A stretch of 64,000 nucleotides of DNA from JBCBSZ01 sp039818945. GTDB taxonomy: Bacteria > Actinomycetota > Acidimicrobiia > Acidimicrobiales > Poriferisodalaceae. The notes beneath the pieces are model-generated. The model ran no database searches. It had not been told where the DNA came from and saw only the letters and a program-made list of their open reading frames with translations. How positions within the stretch are numbered: the stretch's first letter is position 1; every line of letters begins with the position of its first letter. Shown here piece after piece: positions 1 to 8,233 of this stretch. The stretch is from positions 1 to 64,000 of the forward strand of contig JBCBSZ010000010.1 in NCBI GenBank assembly GCA_039818945.1, written 5' to 3'. The position numbers and the translations under genes were made by a program.

Positions 1-816
1 CTCGACCTCGACGACGTCGCCCGGGGCGAGCCAGGTCGGCGGATCGAGCCGGGCGCCGGCCCCGGTCGGCGTCCCGGTGAAGATCAGGTCGCCCGGTCGC
101 AGCGTCGTGAACGTCGACAGGTAGTGGACCTGGTACTCGATCGGGTACTTCATCGTCGCCGGGGTGTCGTCCTGGCGGAGCTCGCCGTTGACGCGGGTGG
201 TCAGGTGGAGCGCCTCCAGGTCGCCGACCTCGTCGATCGGGACGATCCACGGTCCGATCGACCCGCTCGACTCCCAGTTCTTGCCCTGCGTGACGTTGAA
301 CTTGGCGTGCCGGACCCAATTGCGGATCGTGCCCTCGTTGCCGAGGGTGAGCCCGGCGAGATGGTCGCGAGCGCGCCCGATCGGGATCCGTCGACCGGTG
401 CGCCCGATCACGGCGACGATCTCACCCTCGTAGTCGAGTTGGGGGCTCTCCGGCGGCCGCACGAGCGGGCGGTCATGGCCGGTGAAGGAGTCCGGGAAGC
501 GCACGAACACCGAGGGGTAGGCGGCGTCGCTCGGGTCGGCGTACTCGCCGGCGCGGCCGCCGTAGTTCACGCCGATGCAGAAGATCTTGCCGGGCCACGT
601 GAGCGGTCGCTCGAAGGTGATGGCGTCGAGGGGGAGGTCGGCCGGCGCGTCGAGGTGGGGGCGCAGGTCGTCGATCCGCGCGGCCTCGATCACCGCGGCG
701 AGATCGGCGAGGCCGGGGAGCCGGCGGCCGAGGTCGACGATGCCGGCACCGTCCGACGACACCGCGCCCCAACCCGCCTCGCCGTCGACCGAGTACGACA
801 CCAGCCTCGTCGCCAC
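1..816 (-). CDS. FAH-family hydrolase/isomerase, C-terminus cut by window edge
   Basis: The reverse strand reads without a stop from a GTG at 816 to base 1, giving 272 residues, so only the last few of a usual 280-300 residue protein are missing. It has the fumarylacetoacetate-hydrolase core: an acidic metal-site segment (PQLDYEGEIVAVIG), and near the end MKYPIEYQVHYLSTFTTLRP followed by GDLIFTGTPTGAG. Family members hydrolyse, isomerise or decarboxylate ring-fission products such as 2-hydroxyhepta-2,4-dienedioate in the cytoplasm. A good GGAGAGGGG precedes the GTG. It is divergent from an HpaE-like dehydrogenase and lies near LigA/LigB-like dioxygenase genes, so an HpaG-like step in meta-cleavage is the best guess. 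The exact substrate cannot be read from sequence. Confidence 0.85.
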   Translation of the reverse strand, partial: MATRLVSYSVDGEAGWGAVSSDGAGIVDLGRRLPGLADLAAVIEAARIDDLRPHLDAPADLPLDAITFERPLTWPGKIFCIGVNYGGRAGEYADPSDAAYPSVFVRFPDSFTGHDRPLVRPPESPQLDYEGEIVAVIGRTGRRIPIGRARDHLAGLTLGNEGTIRNWVRHAKFNVTQGKNWESSGSIGPWIVPIDEVGDLEALHLTTRVNGELRQDDTPATMKYPIEYQVHYLSTFTTLRPGDLIFTGTPTGAGARLDPPTWLAPGDVVEVE

Positions 817-861
817 GTCTCCCCTCTCCGCGTCCGGGACGGCGGTTGTCCCGAACTCGTG

Positions 862-879
862 AACATGTTAAGCATATGC
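862..879. promoter_or_regulatory. candidate operator: two 8-bp palindromes between divergent genes
   Basis: In the 90-base gap between the divergent FAH gene and the aldehyde dehydrogenase gene, two perfect palindromes, AACATGTT (862-869) and GCATATGC (872-879), lie side by side. The patch is AT-rich in a GC-rich region. On the reverse strand TATGCT fits a TAnnnT -10 box. This is where a regulator of the aromatic cluster could act on both genes. No regulator gene is adjacent, so the binding protein is unknown. Confidence 0.4.
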
Positions 880-906
880 CGAGCCGACGAGCAAGGAGCG
901 CCGCCG

Positions 907-2445
907 ATGGCCGGAGCCGCCCACACCTTCGACGAGAACCTGGCGGCGGCGACCACCCACCTCGCCCGCTTCGCCGCGGCCCCGCTGCCCCACCTCATCG
1001 CCGGCGAAGCCGTCCCGTCGTCGTCGGGTGCGACCTTCACCAACCACTCCCCGATCGACGGCGCCGCCCTCGGCGAGGTCGCCCACGGCGACGACGCCGA
1101 CGTCGACGCGGCCGCTGCGGCGGCGAGCGAGGCCTTCGGCGTGTGGGCGGCGACGTCCGGCACCGAGCGCAAGCGGATCCTGCATCGGGTCGCCGACCTC
1201 ATCGAGGAGCGCGCCCACCAGATCGCCGTGACCGAGTGCGTCGACTCGGGGCAGACGATGCGCTTCATGTCGGCGGCGGCGCTGCGCGGCGCCGAGAACT
1301 TCCGCTTCTTCGCCGACCGGGCGCCCTCGGCCGCGGACGGCGTGTCGCTCCCGTCGGCTCACCACGTCAACTACACGACCCGCCACCCCCGCGGCCCGGT
1401 GGGGGTGATCACGCCGTGGAACACGCCCTTCATGTTGTCGACCTGGAAGATCGCGCCGGCCCTGGCCGCCGGCTGCACCGTCGTGCACAAGCCGGCCGAG
1501 TGGAGCCCGCTCACCGGGCAGCTCCTCGCCGAGATCGCCCTCGAGGCCGGCCTCCCACCCGGCGTCCTCAACGTCGTGCACGGCACGGGCGAGCGAGCGG
1601 GCAAGCCGCTCACCGAGCACCCCGCCATCACCGCCATCGCCTTCGTCGGCGAGTCGTCGACGGGCTCGGCCATCCAGGCCCAGGGCGCCCGCACGCTCAA
1701 GCGGGTGCACTTCGAGCTCGGCGGCAAGAACCCCGTGATCGTCTTCGACGACGCCGACCTCGACCGGGCGCTCGCCGCCGTGACCTTCATGATCTACAGC
1801 CTCAACGGTGAGCGCTGCACCAGCTCGAGCCGGGTGCTCGTGCACGAATCGATCTACGACGAGTTCACGGCACGAGTCGCGGACTCGATGGCCCGCATCC
1901 CCGTCGGCCACCCGCTCGACCCGGCGGCCGTGGTCGGCCCGCTCATCCACCCGAAGCACCACGACAAGGTGCGCGGCTACGCCGAGCTGGCCGGGGCCGA
2001 CGGCGCGACCGTCAGGACGGGGACGCCCTGGGCCGACGCGCCGGCGGGTGGCAACTGGATCGCACCGATGCTCTTCACCGACGCCACCAACGACATGCGC
2101 GTCGCCCAGGAGGAGATCTTCGGTCCGGTCCTCACCGCCATCCCGTTCAGCGACGAGGCCGACGCCATCAAGATCGCCAACGACGTCGACTACGGCCTCG
2201 CCGGGTACCTCTGGACCCGAGACGTCGGCCGGGCCCACCGGGTGGCGGCCGCGCTCGACGCCGGGATGATCTGGGTGAACTCGCAGAACGTCCGCCACCT
2301 GCCCACGCCGTTCGGTGGGACGAAGGCCAGCGGCATCGGGCGAGACGGCGGCGACTGGAGCTTCGACTTCTACATGGAGACGAAGAACATCAGCATCGCC
2401 CTCGACACCCACACGATCCCGACGCTCGCGACCGAGGCGGGCTGA
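907..2445 (+). CDS. HpaE-like aldehyde dehydrogenase (5-carboxymethyl-2-hydroxymuconate semialdehyde dehydrogenase type)
   Basis: A 512-residue NAD(P)-dependent aldehyde dehydrogenase. The ATG at 907 is preceded by AAGGAG at 893-898; the open frame extends further 5' but without a start that has a ribosome site. The cofactor-fold segment ITPWNTPFMLSTWKIAPALA, general base Glu270 in FELGGK and nucleophile Cys304 in NGERCTSSSR are all present. The ITPWNTPFMLSTWKIAP and NGERCT signatures resemble HpaE, which oxidises the semialdehyde made by extradiol cleavage of homoprotocatechuate. Neighbours (FAH protein, LigB-like dioxygenase) support such a pathway. A second dehydrogenase gene starts one base after its stop, so the two are surely cotranscribed. 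A related hydroxymuconic semialdehyde is an equally possible substrate. Confidence 0.88.
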   Translation: MAGAAHTFDENLAAATTHLARFAAAPLPHLIAGEAVPSSSGATFTNHSPIDGAALGEVAHGDDADVDAAAAAASEAFGVWAATSGTERKRILHRVADLIEERAHQIAVTECVDSGQTMRFMSAAALRGAENFRFFADRAPSAADGVSLPSAHHVNYTTRHPRGPVGVITPWNTPFMLSTWKIAPALAAGCTVVHKPAEWSPLTGQLLAEIALEAGLPPGVLNVVHGTGERAGKPLTEHPAITAIAFVGESSTGSAIQAQGARTLKRVHFELGGKNPVIVFDDADLDRALAAVTFMIYSLNGERCTSSSRVLVHESIYDEFTARVADSMARIPVGHPLDPAAVVGPLIHPKHHDKVRGYAELAGADGATVRTGTPWADAPAGGNWIAPMLFTDATNDMRVAQEEIFGPVLTAIPFSDEADAIKIANDVDYGLAGYLWTRDVGRAHRVAAALDAGMIWVNSQNVRHLPTPFGGTKASGIGRDGGDWSFDFYMETKNISIALDTHTIPTLATEAG

Positions 2446-2446
2446 C

Positions 2447-3874
2447 GTGCGCGACCAGCTGCTCATCGGGGGCGCATGGCGCGACGGCGCCGACGGCGAT
2501 CGCCTCACCGTCACCGACCCGGCCACCGACGAGGTGATCGCCTCGGTCGCCTCCGGCACACCGGCCGACGCGCACGCTGCGGTCGATGCCGCCGCGGCCG
2601 CCATGACCGGCTGGGCGGCGGCCGCTCCCCGCGAACGGGCGGAGGTGCTGCGAGCATGCTGGCAGCACCTCCTCGACCGCACCGACGAGCTCGCCGCCCT
2701 CATCACCCGGGAGCACGGCAAGCCGCTGGCCGACGCCCGGGGCGAGATCGCCTACGCGGCCGAGTTCTTCCGGTGGAACAGCGAGGAGGCCGTCCGCATC
2801 CACGGGTCGATCGGCACGGCGCCGTCGGGCGCCAACCACATCATCGTCCGCCACCCGCCGGTCGGCGTGGTGGTGATGGTGACGCCGTGGAACTTCCCGG
2901 CCGCCATGATCACGAGGAAGGTCGCGCCCGCCCTCGCCGCCGGGAACGCCGTCGTGATCAAGCCACCGTCGGAGGCGCCGCTCACGGCGCTCCGGGTCGC
3001 CGAGCTGCTGGGCGAGGCCGGCGTGCCCCCGGGTGTGGTCAACGTCGTGCCGACCGGTGAGCCGGGCGCGTGGTTCGACGCCGCGATGGAGCACCCGGCC
3101 ACCCGGATGGTCTCGTTCACCGGCTCGACCGAGGTCGGTCGGGTGCTGCTGCGGCGCTGCGCCGACCGGGTGCTGAAGGTGGCGATGGAGCTCGGCGGCA
3201 ACGCCCCCTTCGTCGTGTTCGACGACGCCGACCTCGATGCCGCGGTCGAGGGAGCGATGGTGGCCAAGATGCGCCACTCCGCCGAGACGTCCACCGCCGC
3301 CAATCGGTTCTTCGTCGAGGCCGGCGTGGCAGCGGAGTTCACCGAGCGACTCGGAGCGGCGATGGGCGGCCTCCGGGTCGGCAACGGCTTCGATGACGGC
3401 GTCGGCTGCGGACCGATGATCAACCCGGCCGCCGTCGAGTCGATCGACGGCCTCGTGACCGCTGCCGTCGCCGACGGGGCCTCGGTCGTCACCGGTGGCT
3501 CACCCCTCGGCGGCCAGGGCAACTTCTACCCGCCGACCGTCCTCGCCGAGGTGGACGCCTCCGCTGCGATCACCCAGCACGAGATCTTCGGGCCGGTCGC
3601 GCCGGTCATCCCGTTCACCGACACCGACGCCATGATCGCCCGCGCCAACGACACCGAGCTCGGGCTCGCCGCCTACGTCTACTCGGGCGACCTCGGTCGG
3701 GGCCTCGCCGTCGCCGAGCGGCTCGAGTCGGGCATGGTCGGGCTCAACCGGGGTGCCGTCTCCGACCCGGCCGCCCCGTTCGGCGGCATGAAGCAGTCGG
3801 GGCTCGGCCGCGAGGGTGCGAGCGAGGGCATCTACGAGTTCTGCGAGACCCAGTACATCGCCACGAGCTGGTGA
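2447..3874 (+). CDS. aldehyde dehydrogenase paralogue lacking the catalytic cysteine
   Basis: 475 residues with the full aldehyde dehydrogenase fold: VTPWNFPAAMITRKVAPALA, the FTGSTEVG loop, Glu248 in MELGGN and the C-terminal PFGGMKQSGLGREG. In relatives the nucleophile motif reads like EACTAANR; here it is ETSTAANR, with Ser282 (codon TCC at 3290-3292) where Cys is expected. The Glu-to-nucleophile spacing is 34 residues, identical to the active neighbour (270 to 304), so the alignment is firm. Start is GTG 2447, directly after the upstream stop. The protein may be inactive as a dehydrogenase, act as an esterase, or be a structural partner. General family resemblance is to succinate-semialdehyde dehydrogenases. 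Confidence 0.85.
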   Translation: MRDQLLIGGAWRDGADGDRLTVTDPATDEVIASVASGTPADAHAAVDAAAAAMTGWAAAAPRERAEVLRACWQHLLDRTDELAALITREHGKPLADARGEIAYAAEFFRWNSEEAVRIHGSIGTAPSGANHIIVRHPPVGVVVMVTPWNFPAAMITRKVAPALAAGNAVVIKPPSEAPLTALRVAELLGEAGVPPGVVNVVPTGEPGAWFDAAMEHPATRMVSFTGSTEVGRVLLRRCADRVLKVAMELGGNAPFVVFDDADLDAAVEGAMVAKMRHSAETSTAANRFFVEAGVAAEFTERLGAAMGGLRVGNGFDDGVGCGPMINPAAVESIDGLVTAAVADGASVVTGGSPLGGQGNFYPPTVLAEVDASAAITQHEIFGPVAPVIPFTDTDAMIARANDTELGLAAYVYSGDLGRGLAVAERLESGMVGLNRGAVSDPAAPFGGMKQSGLGREGASEGIYEFCETQYIATSW

Positions 3875-3881
3875 GGGAGCG

Positions 3882-4226
3882 ATGAGCCTCTACTACGTCC
3901 AGAAGTTCCTCTACGAGCTGAACCGCGACGAGCGGCTCCAGGCCGCCTACCACGAGGATCGCGCCGGGGTGCTCGGCCCGTACGAGCTGACCGACGAGGA
4001 GGTCGGCGCACTCGTCGAACCCGACATCGGGCTGCTCTTCCACCTCGGCGTGAACGGCCAGATCCTCATGCACTTCGCCGCGCTCCACCAGATCGAGTGG
4101 CAGGACTACCTCCAGCGCATGCGCGACGGCATCGAGGAGCACGGGCCGGTGCGCGAGGGCGTGTACGCCATCACCGGCTACGAGGGCACCGACGCCCACG
4201 CCAGACGACTCGGACAGGAGCGATAG
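3882..4226 (+). CDS. LigA-like extradiol dioxygenase alpha subunit
   Basis: A 114-residue protein matching the small alpha (LigA) component of class III extradiol dioxygenases such as protocatechuate 4,5-dioxygenase. The visible signature is the helical LYELNRDERLQAAYHED segment followed by YELTDEEVGALVEPDIG and LGVNGQILMHFAALH. The alpha subunit caps the active site of the LigB-type beta subunit. ATG 3882 follows GGGAG and lies 7 bases after the upstream stop; the beta gene begins 2 bases after its own stop. The pairing with the next gene makes the assignment secure, although the ring substrate is not known. Confidence 0.85.
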   Translation: MSLYYVQKFLYELNRDERLQAAYHEDRAGVLGPYELTDEEVGALVEPDIGLLFHLGVNGQILMHFAALHQIEWQDYLQRMRDGIEEHGPVREGVYAITGYEGTDAHARRLGQER

Positions 4227-4228
4227 CC

Positions 4229-5056
4229 ATGACCCTCGTCTACGCCGGGGTGTGCAGCCACGCGCCCGGCATCACCGGCCGCGCCGACCAGGCCGACCCG
4301 AACGTCCACGCCGCGCTCGTCGACGCGTTCGGCGAGATGCGCGACGCGATCGCCGCCACCGATGCCGAGGCGCTGATCGTCGTCGCCGCCGAGCACTTCG
4401 CCAACTTCTTCATGAACAACATGCCGAGCTTCGCCATCGGCGTGGCCGACGCCTACGAAGGACCGATCGAGGACCCGGGCTGGCTCCGGATCGACAAGTT
4501 CCGGGCACCGGGCGACCGCGACCTGTCGGCCCGCCTGATCGGCGAGGTGATGCAGACCGTCGACGTCGCCTACGCCGAGGAGTGGAAGTTCGACCACGGC
4601 ATCGCCGTGCCGCTGAGCTTCCTGACCCCCGACTTCGACCTGCCGATCATCCCGGTCAACGTCAACTGCCAGGGCCCGCCGCTGGCGCCGCTGCACCGCG
4701 CCTGGGCCTTCGGCGAGGCGCTCCGGCGGGCCGCAGATGCCGTCCCCGAGCGGATCGCGCTGATCGGCACCGGTGGCATCTCTCACTGGCCGGCCACCCC
4801 GGACTCCGGGAAGATCAACGAGGAGTGGGATCGCGACTTCCTCGACCGGTGGTGCCGCAACGACCGCGACGCGCTGCTCGACTACGACGACCTCACGGTC
4901 TACGCCGACGCCGGGCAGGGCGGGTTCGAGATCCGCACCTTCGTCACGGTGAGCGCCGCGGCCGGTGGTGCGCCGGGCCGGGTGCACTTCTACGAGCCGA
5001 TCCCGATCTTCGCCGTCGGCTGCACCACGGCCAGCTACGACCTCAACGCGGCCTGA
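4229..5056 (+). CDS. LigB-family (class III) extradiol ring-cleavage dioxygenase
   Basis: 275 residues. Class III extradiol dioxygenases use a mononuclear Fe(II) held by two His and one Glu to open catechol-type rings next to a hydroxyl. Here the first His is in CSHAPG, the second in AAEHFANFF, the acid/base His in DHGIAVPLSF, and the GTGGISHWP motif follows. The ATG at 4229 has GGACAGGAG upstream. The gene follows its LigA-like partner by 2 bases. Candidate substrates are protocatechuate, homoprotocatechuate or dihydroxyphenylpropionate. The HpaE-like and FAH neighbours favour a homoprotocatechuate-type route, which is inference. Its 3' end overlaps the convergent monooxygenase gene by 14 bases. 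Confidence 0.87.
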   Translation: MTLVYAGVCSHAPGITGRADQADPNVHAALVDAFGEMRDAIAATDAEALIVVAAEHFANFFMNNMPSFAIGVADAYEGPIEDPGWLRIDKFRAPGDRDLSARLIGEVMQTVDVAYAEEWKFDHGIAVPLSFLTPDFDLPIIPVNVNCQGPPLAPLHRAWAFGEALRRAADAVPERIALIGTGGISHWPATPDSGKINEEWDRDFLDRWCRNDRDALLDYDDLTVYADAGQGGFEIRTFVTVSAAAGGAPGRVHFYEPIPIFAVGCTTASYDLNAA

Positions 5057-6359
5057 CCCCGACCCGAGCCCCGGGAGCGATGGTCGGCGGCGCGGCGTTG
5101 AGCGATTCCATGGCGAAGCCGGCCGCGGCCTTGTAGCGCGCCATGTACGACTCGACCTCGGCCCGCGGGATCACGTCGTCGATGTCGTCGAACCACCCGC
5201 CACAGCGCTCGTCGACGAGTCCCAGGATCCCGATCGGGCCGTGCCCCCGGTTGCGGAGCACGAGCGCCGACATCGGTTCGAGCAGCTGGTCCTCGAACGC
5301 GACCAGCGCGTCGCGGCCGACACCGTGCTCGACGAAGCACGCCCCCATCACCCGCGCATCGACGATGGCCTGGCTCGCGCCGTTCGAACCCACCGGGTAC
5401 ATCACGTGGGCGGCGTCGCCGAGCAGGCACACCCGCCCGTCGACCCACCGGTCGACCGGGTCCCGATCGACCATCGGGAACTCCCACACCGCCGGCGCGC
5501 CGCGGACGAGCGCCGGGATGTCGAGCCAGTCGAACGTCCAGTCCTCGAAGGCCGGGAGGAAGCGGTCGATCTCGACCCGGCGATTCCAGTCGACGCCGGC
5601 CAGGCCCTCGCCGGTGTCGACGGTCAGCTCGGCGATCCAGTTCTGCAGCTGGAGCCCGGAGTCGGGATCGGCCCGCGAGATCGGGTAGTGCACGAAGCGC
5701 TGGTCGAGGGTGCCGACCAGCGCGAACGCCGCACCGGAGCGGACCGGCGGGCCCGGCGCGGCGCCCCGCCACAGGATCTGGCCGCCCCACTGCGGTTCGG
5801 GCTGGTCGGGGTGCATCTGCGCCCGCACCGCCGAGTGCAGCCCGTCGGCGGCGAGGAGCAGCGAACCGGTGAGCTCGCTCGTGCCACCGTCTCGGGTGTC
5901 GACCTCGGCGACCACGCCGTCGCCGGTGGTTCGGTACCCCGTCACCCGGTGGCCGGTGCGCACAGAGGCCGCCCCCATCCGCTCGACCACCTCGCGGTGG
6001 AGCAGCATCTGCAGCCGACCGCGGTGCACCGAGTACTGCGGCCAGCGGTAGCCGGCCGCGCGACCGCGGGGCTCGGACCAGACGTCGTTGCCACCCCGGC
6101 CGACGAGCGCCCACTCGGTGGCCTCGATCCCGACGTCGTCGAGCTGGTCCCCGATCCCGAGGTCGATCAGCTCGCGGACGGCGTTGGGCTGGAGGTTGAT
6201 CCCGACGCCGAGCGGAGCGAGCGTGCGGACCGACTCGAGGACGACCGCCGGGACGCCGATCTGGTGACAGGTCAGCGCCATGGTCAGCCCGGCGATGCCG
6301 GCGCCGGCGATCAGGACGGGTTCTCGACCATCGGGCACGGCCCCACCGTAGGGCCGCAC
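5043..6359 (-). CDS. FAD-dependent aromatic-ring monooxygenase (class A flavoprotein)
   Basis: 438 residues of the p-hydroxybenzoate hydroxylase fold: FAD-binding VLIAGAGIAGLTMAL near the N-terminus, the LLAADGLHSAVR DG motif, and the second FAD motif RVCLLGDAAHVMYPVGSNG. Enzymes of this class (salicylate or 3-hydroxybenzoate hydroxylases) use NAD(P)H and O2 to add hydroxyl groups and produce ring-cleavage substrates, which fits the adjacent extradiol genes. The outermost GTG at 6359 is used; a GTG at 6338 would place the Rossmann motif nearer the start and is equally plausible. It follows the zinc-finger membrane protein gene by only 9 bases on the same strand, an unexpected pairing. Substrate not determined. 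Confidence 0.85.
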   Translation of the reverse strand: MRPYGGAVPDGREPVLIAGAGIAGLTMALTCHQIGVPAVVLESVRTLAPLGVGINLQPNAVRELIDLGIGDQLDDVGIEATEWALVGRGGNDVWSEPRGRAAGYRWPQYSVHRGRLQMLLHREVVERMGAASVRTGHRVTGYRTTGDGVVAEVDTRDGGTSELTGSLLLAADGLHSAVRAQMHPDQPEPQWGGQILWRGAAPGPPVRSGAAFALVGTLDQRFVHYPISRADPDSGLQLQNWIAELTVDTGEGLAGVDWNRRVEIDRFLPAFEDWTFDWLDIPALVRGAPAVWEFPMVDRDPVDRWVDGRVCLLGDAAHVMYPVGSNGASQAIVDARVMGACFVEHGVGRDALVAFEDQLLEPMSALVLRNRGHGPIGILGLVDERCGGWFDDIDDVIPRAEVESYMARYKAAAGFAMESLNAAPPTIAPGARVGVRPR

Positions 6360-6368
6360 CTCCGCCGG

Positions 6369-7004
6369 CTACCGGCCCACCGACGAGAGCCCGGATTGAC
6401 CGGGCGCGGGCCGGAGCGCGGCGAGGCGCCGGGCGAGACGATGGTGACCGCCAGAGATCGCCCAGAGGCAGACCAGGCCGACGAGCTCGAAGACGTGGGT
6501 GGCCTCGGCGGTCACCGCGGCACCGTCGGCGAAGTCGACCACCGCCGAGATCGTGAGACCGACGCCGAGGGCCGCCGCCAGCGGAACCAGGCCGATCGCC
6601 CGTTCCGGGCGCCAGGCGACGTAGAGGAAGCCGACGGCGAGCGCCACACCGGAGGCGCCGAGATGACGCCCGACGTGTTCGGTCGCGCCGGCCTCGTCGC
6701 CGGTCAGCAGCAGCGGGAGGTTGAGGATCAGCAGCGCCACGCCGAGATAGGCGAGCAGGGCGCGCACCCACCCCGTGGCGCCGACCGTCGGCACGTTGGC
6801 GCGGGCCAGGACGGCCTCGGTCACGTCGTGCTGATCGCCGACGGGGCGGACCAGCATGGTGCGGCGCAGGTCGCGGGCGCGGCTTGTCCAGGCCGAGCAC
6901 GCCGGGCACCCGTCGAGGTGCCGATCGAGGTCGGCTCGGTCGGCGTCGGCCAGCTCACCGTCGACGTCGGCCGAGGCGAGGGTGCGGGCCCGTTCGCAGC
7001 GCAT
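6369..7004 (-). CDS. zinc-finger (zf-HC2) membrane protein, probable anti-sigma factor
   Basis: 211 residues. The N-terminal cytoplasmic part carries the anti-sigma zinc motif HLDGCPAC (HxxxCxxC) after an acidic DGEL segment; four hydrophobic stretches follow (for example WVRALLAYLGVALLILNLPL and LVPLAAALGVGLTISAVV). Such proteins hold an ECF sigma factor at the membrane until a signal releases it. The gene is divergent from an ECF sigma gene, with 57 bases between starts, so this sigma is the obvious partner; anti-sigma genes more often lie downstream of sigma, so direct control is inferred. The start is ATG 7004. The open frame upstream of that overlaps the sigma gene and is not real. Confidence 0.78.
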   Translation of the reverse strand: MRCERARTLASADVDGELADADRADLDRHLDGCPACSAWTSRARDLRRTMLVRPVGDQHDVTEAVLARANVPTVGATGWVRALLAYLGVALLILNLPLLLTGDEAGATEHVGRHLGASGVALAVGFLYVAWRPERAIGLVPLAAALGVGLTISAVVDFADGAAVTAEATHVFELVGLVCLWAISGGHHRLARRLAALRPAPGQSGLSSVGR

Positions 7005-7011
7005 GACGGTC

Positions 7012-7026
7012 TGGTCGCCCCGACCA
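7012..7026. promoter_or_regulatory. dyad in the divergent sigma/anti-sigma promoter region
   Basis: The 57-base gap between the divergent zinc-finger gene (start 7004) and the ECF sigma gene (start 7062) holds the perfect dyad TGGTCG-CCC-CGACCA. It could be an operator or part of overlapping promoters. The arms are short and the region is GC-rich, so chance is a real alternative. Confidence 0.25.
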
Positions 7027-7061
7027 CCCGTCGAGTTCCCGGATGGTCCAGACTGCGGGCC

Positions 7062-7580
7062 GTGGACAGGTGGACCGAGCTCGCCCTGCGCGCCCGAGAC
7101 GGTGACCAGCGCGCCCTCGCCGAGCTCGTCGGCATCAGCCAGCACGACGTGCGCACCGTCTGCACCCACCTCGGCGACCCGGACACCGTCGACGACCTCG
7201 TCCAGGACACCTACTTCCGCGCCTTCCGCTCCCTGCCCGGGTTCCGCAACGAGGGCTCCGCCCGATCGTGGCTGCTGACGATCGCCCGGCACACCTGCGC
7301 CGACGCGACCCGGCGGCGCATCCGCAGTCGTCGCCGCACCAGCGTCGCCGAGGTTCCCGAGGTGGCGGCCACCGACGAGCGGTGGACCGAGGTCGACGAG
7401 CTCGTCGGCCGCCTCGACGACGACCGGCGGGAGGCGTTCGTGCTGACCCAGCTCGTCGGGCTCCCCTACGCCGAGGCCGCCGAGGTGTGCGGCTGCCCCG
7501 TGGGGACCATCCGCTCGCGCGTCGCACGCGCCCGCGCCGACCTCCTCGCGGCCCTCGACGACGCCGACACGGGTTCGTGA
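7062..7580 (+). CDS. ECF RNA polymerase sigma factor (SigC-like)
   Basis: 172 residues with both ECF regions: sigma2 (DTVDDLVQDTYFRAFRSLPG, then SARSWLLTIARHTCADATRR) and sigma4 (REAFVLTQLVGLPYAEAAEV, then CPVGTIRSRVARARADLL). It directs RNA polymerase to a specific promoter set. The segment GSARSWLLTIAR resembles mycobacterial SigC, a factor linked in M. tuberculosis to copper acquisition; here a PCuAC copper chaperone gene follows 89 bases downstream, which is suggestive but not proof. The GTG start at 7062 gives the usual length. The likely antagonist is the divergent zinc-finger membrane protein. Confidence 0.88.
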   Translation: MDRWTELALRARDGDQRALAELVGISQHDVRTVCTHLGDPDTVDDLVQDTYFRAFRSLPGFRNEGSARSWLLTIARHTCADATRRRIRSRRRTSVAEVPEVAATDERWTEVDELVGRLDDDRREAFVLTQLVGLPYAEAAEVCGCPVGTIRSRVARARADLLAALDDADTGS

Positions 7581-7669
7581 CCCGGCGGTGACCTCGGTCA
7601 CCGCCGGGAACCATCGGCGCTCGCCGAGCGACCGGACCGGAGTCGAACGTCGAGAGAGGAACCCTGACG

Positions 7670-8233
7670 ATGCACCGCCGTCGATCCCGTCTGGCCGCTG
7701 CCGGGCTGGTCGTGCCCCTGCTCGCCCTGGCCGCCTGCGGCGACGACAGCGACGCCGGCGGCGTCGAGGTGTCCGGCGCCTGGGCGAGGACGAGCCCGAT
7801 GATGGCCGAGGCCGGCGCGGCCTACCTGCAGATCAGCGCCGACGAGACCACGTCCATCGTCTCCGCGTCGGTCGACCCGTCGGTCGCCGGCACGATCGAG
7901 CTCCACGAGACGGTGCCCGTCGGCGAGTCCGACGGTGAGCACGACCACGAGCACGAGGGCGAGGGCGAGCACGAGGGCCATGACGACGACATGGCCATGG
8001 ATGACGGCGAGATGGACATGGGCGACGGCGAGATGGCCATGACCATGCAGGAGGTCTCGTCGATCAACCTCCCCGCTGGTGAGACCGTGAGCCTCGAGCC
8101 CGGCGGCCTCCACGTGATGATGCTCGACCTGCCCGACCCGCTCGAGGCCGGCGAGGAGTTCGACCTCACCCTCACGCTCGAGGACGGCGAGGAGGTCGTG
8201 GTCGGCGTCGAGGTCCGCGACGAGGCGCCCTAA
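7670..8233 (+). CDS. PCuAC-family periplasmic copper chaperone, lipoprotein
   Basis: 187 residues. A lipoprotein signal ends at LLALAACGDD, so the mature protein is membrane-anchored outside the cell. The PCuAC copper ligands appear as ELHETV, then MTMQEV, then GGLHVMMLDL, matching the H...M...HxM pattern that carries Cu(I) to the CuA site of cytochrome oxidase. Between the first and second ligand there is an insertion of about 40 residues rich in His, Met, Asp and Glu (HDHEHEGEGEHEGH, then MAMDDGEMDMGDGEMAM), probably an extra metal-binding loop. ATG 7670 follows GAGAGAGGA. The 3' end overlaps the convergent membrane-protein gene by 4 bases. Confidence 0.9.
   Translation: MHRRRSRLAAAGLVVPLLALAACGDDSDAGGVEVSGAWARTSPMMAEAGAAYLQISADETTSIVSASVDPSVAGTIELHETVPVGESDGEHDHEHEGEGEHEGHDDDMAMDDGEMDMGDGEMAMTMQEVSSINLPAGETVSLEPGGLHVMMLDLPDPLEAGEEFDLTLTLEDGEEVVVGVEVRDEAP

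Noticed and set aside
124..906. 5' extension of the HpaE-like open frame upstream of ATG 907
   Set aside because: It lies antisense to the FAH gene, has no ribosome site, and translates to Arg/Glu-rich sequence without homology. AAGGAG sits directly before ATG 907.
868..2721. Long reverse-strand open frame across the aldehyde dehydrogenase genes
   Set aside because: Typical antisense shadow of GC-rich coding DNA: Arg/Val/Gly-rich, no domain, and it spans two real genes.
4965..7061. Frame upstream of the ECF sigma start
   Set aside because: It runs antisense to the monooxygenase and zinc-finger genes; the sigma domain begins only at GTG 7062.
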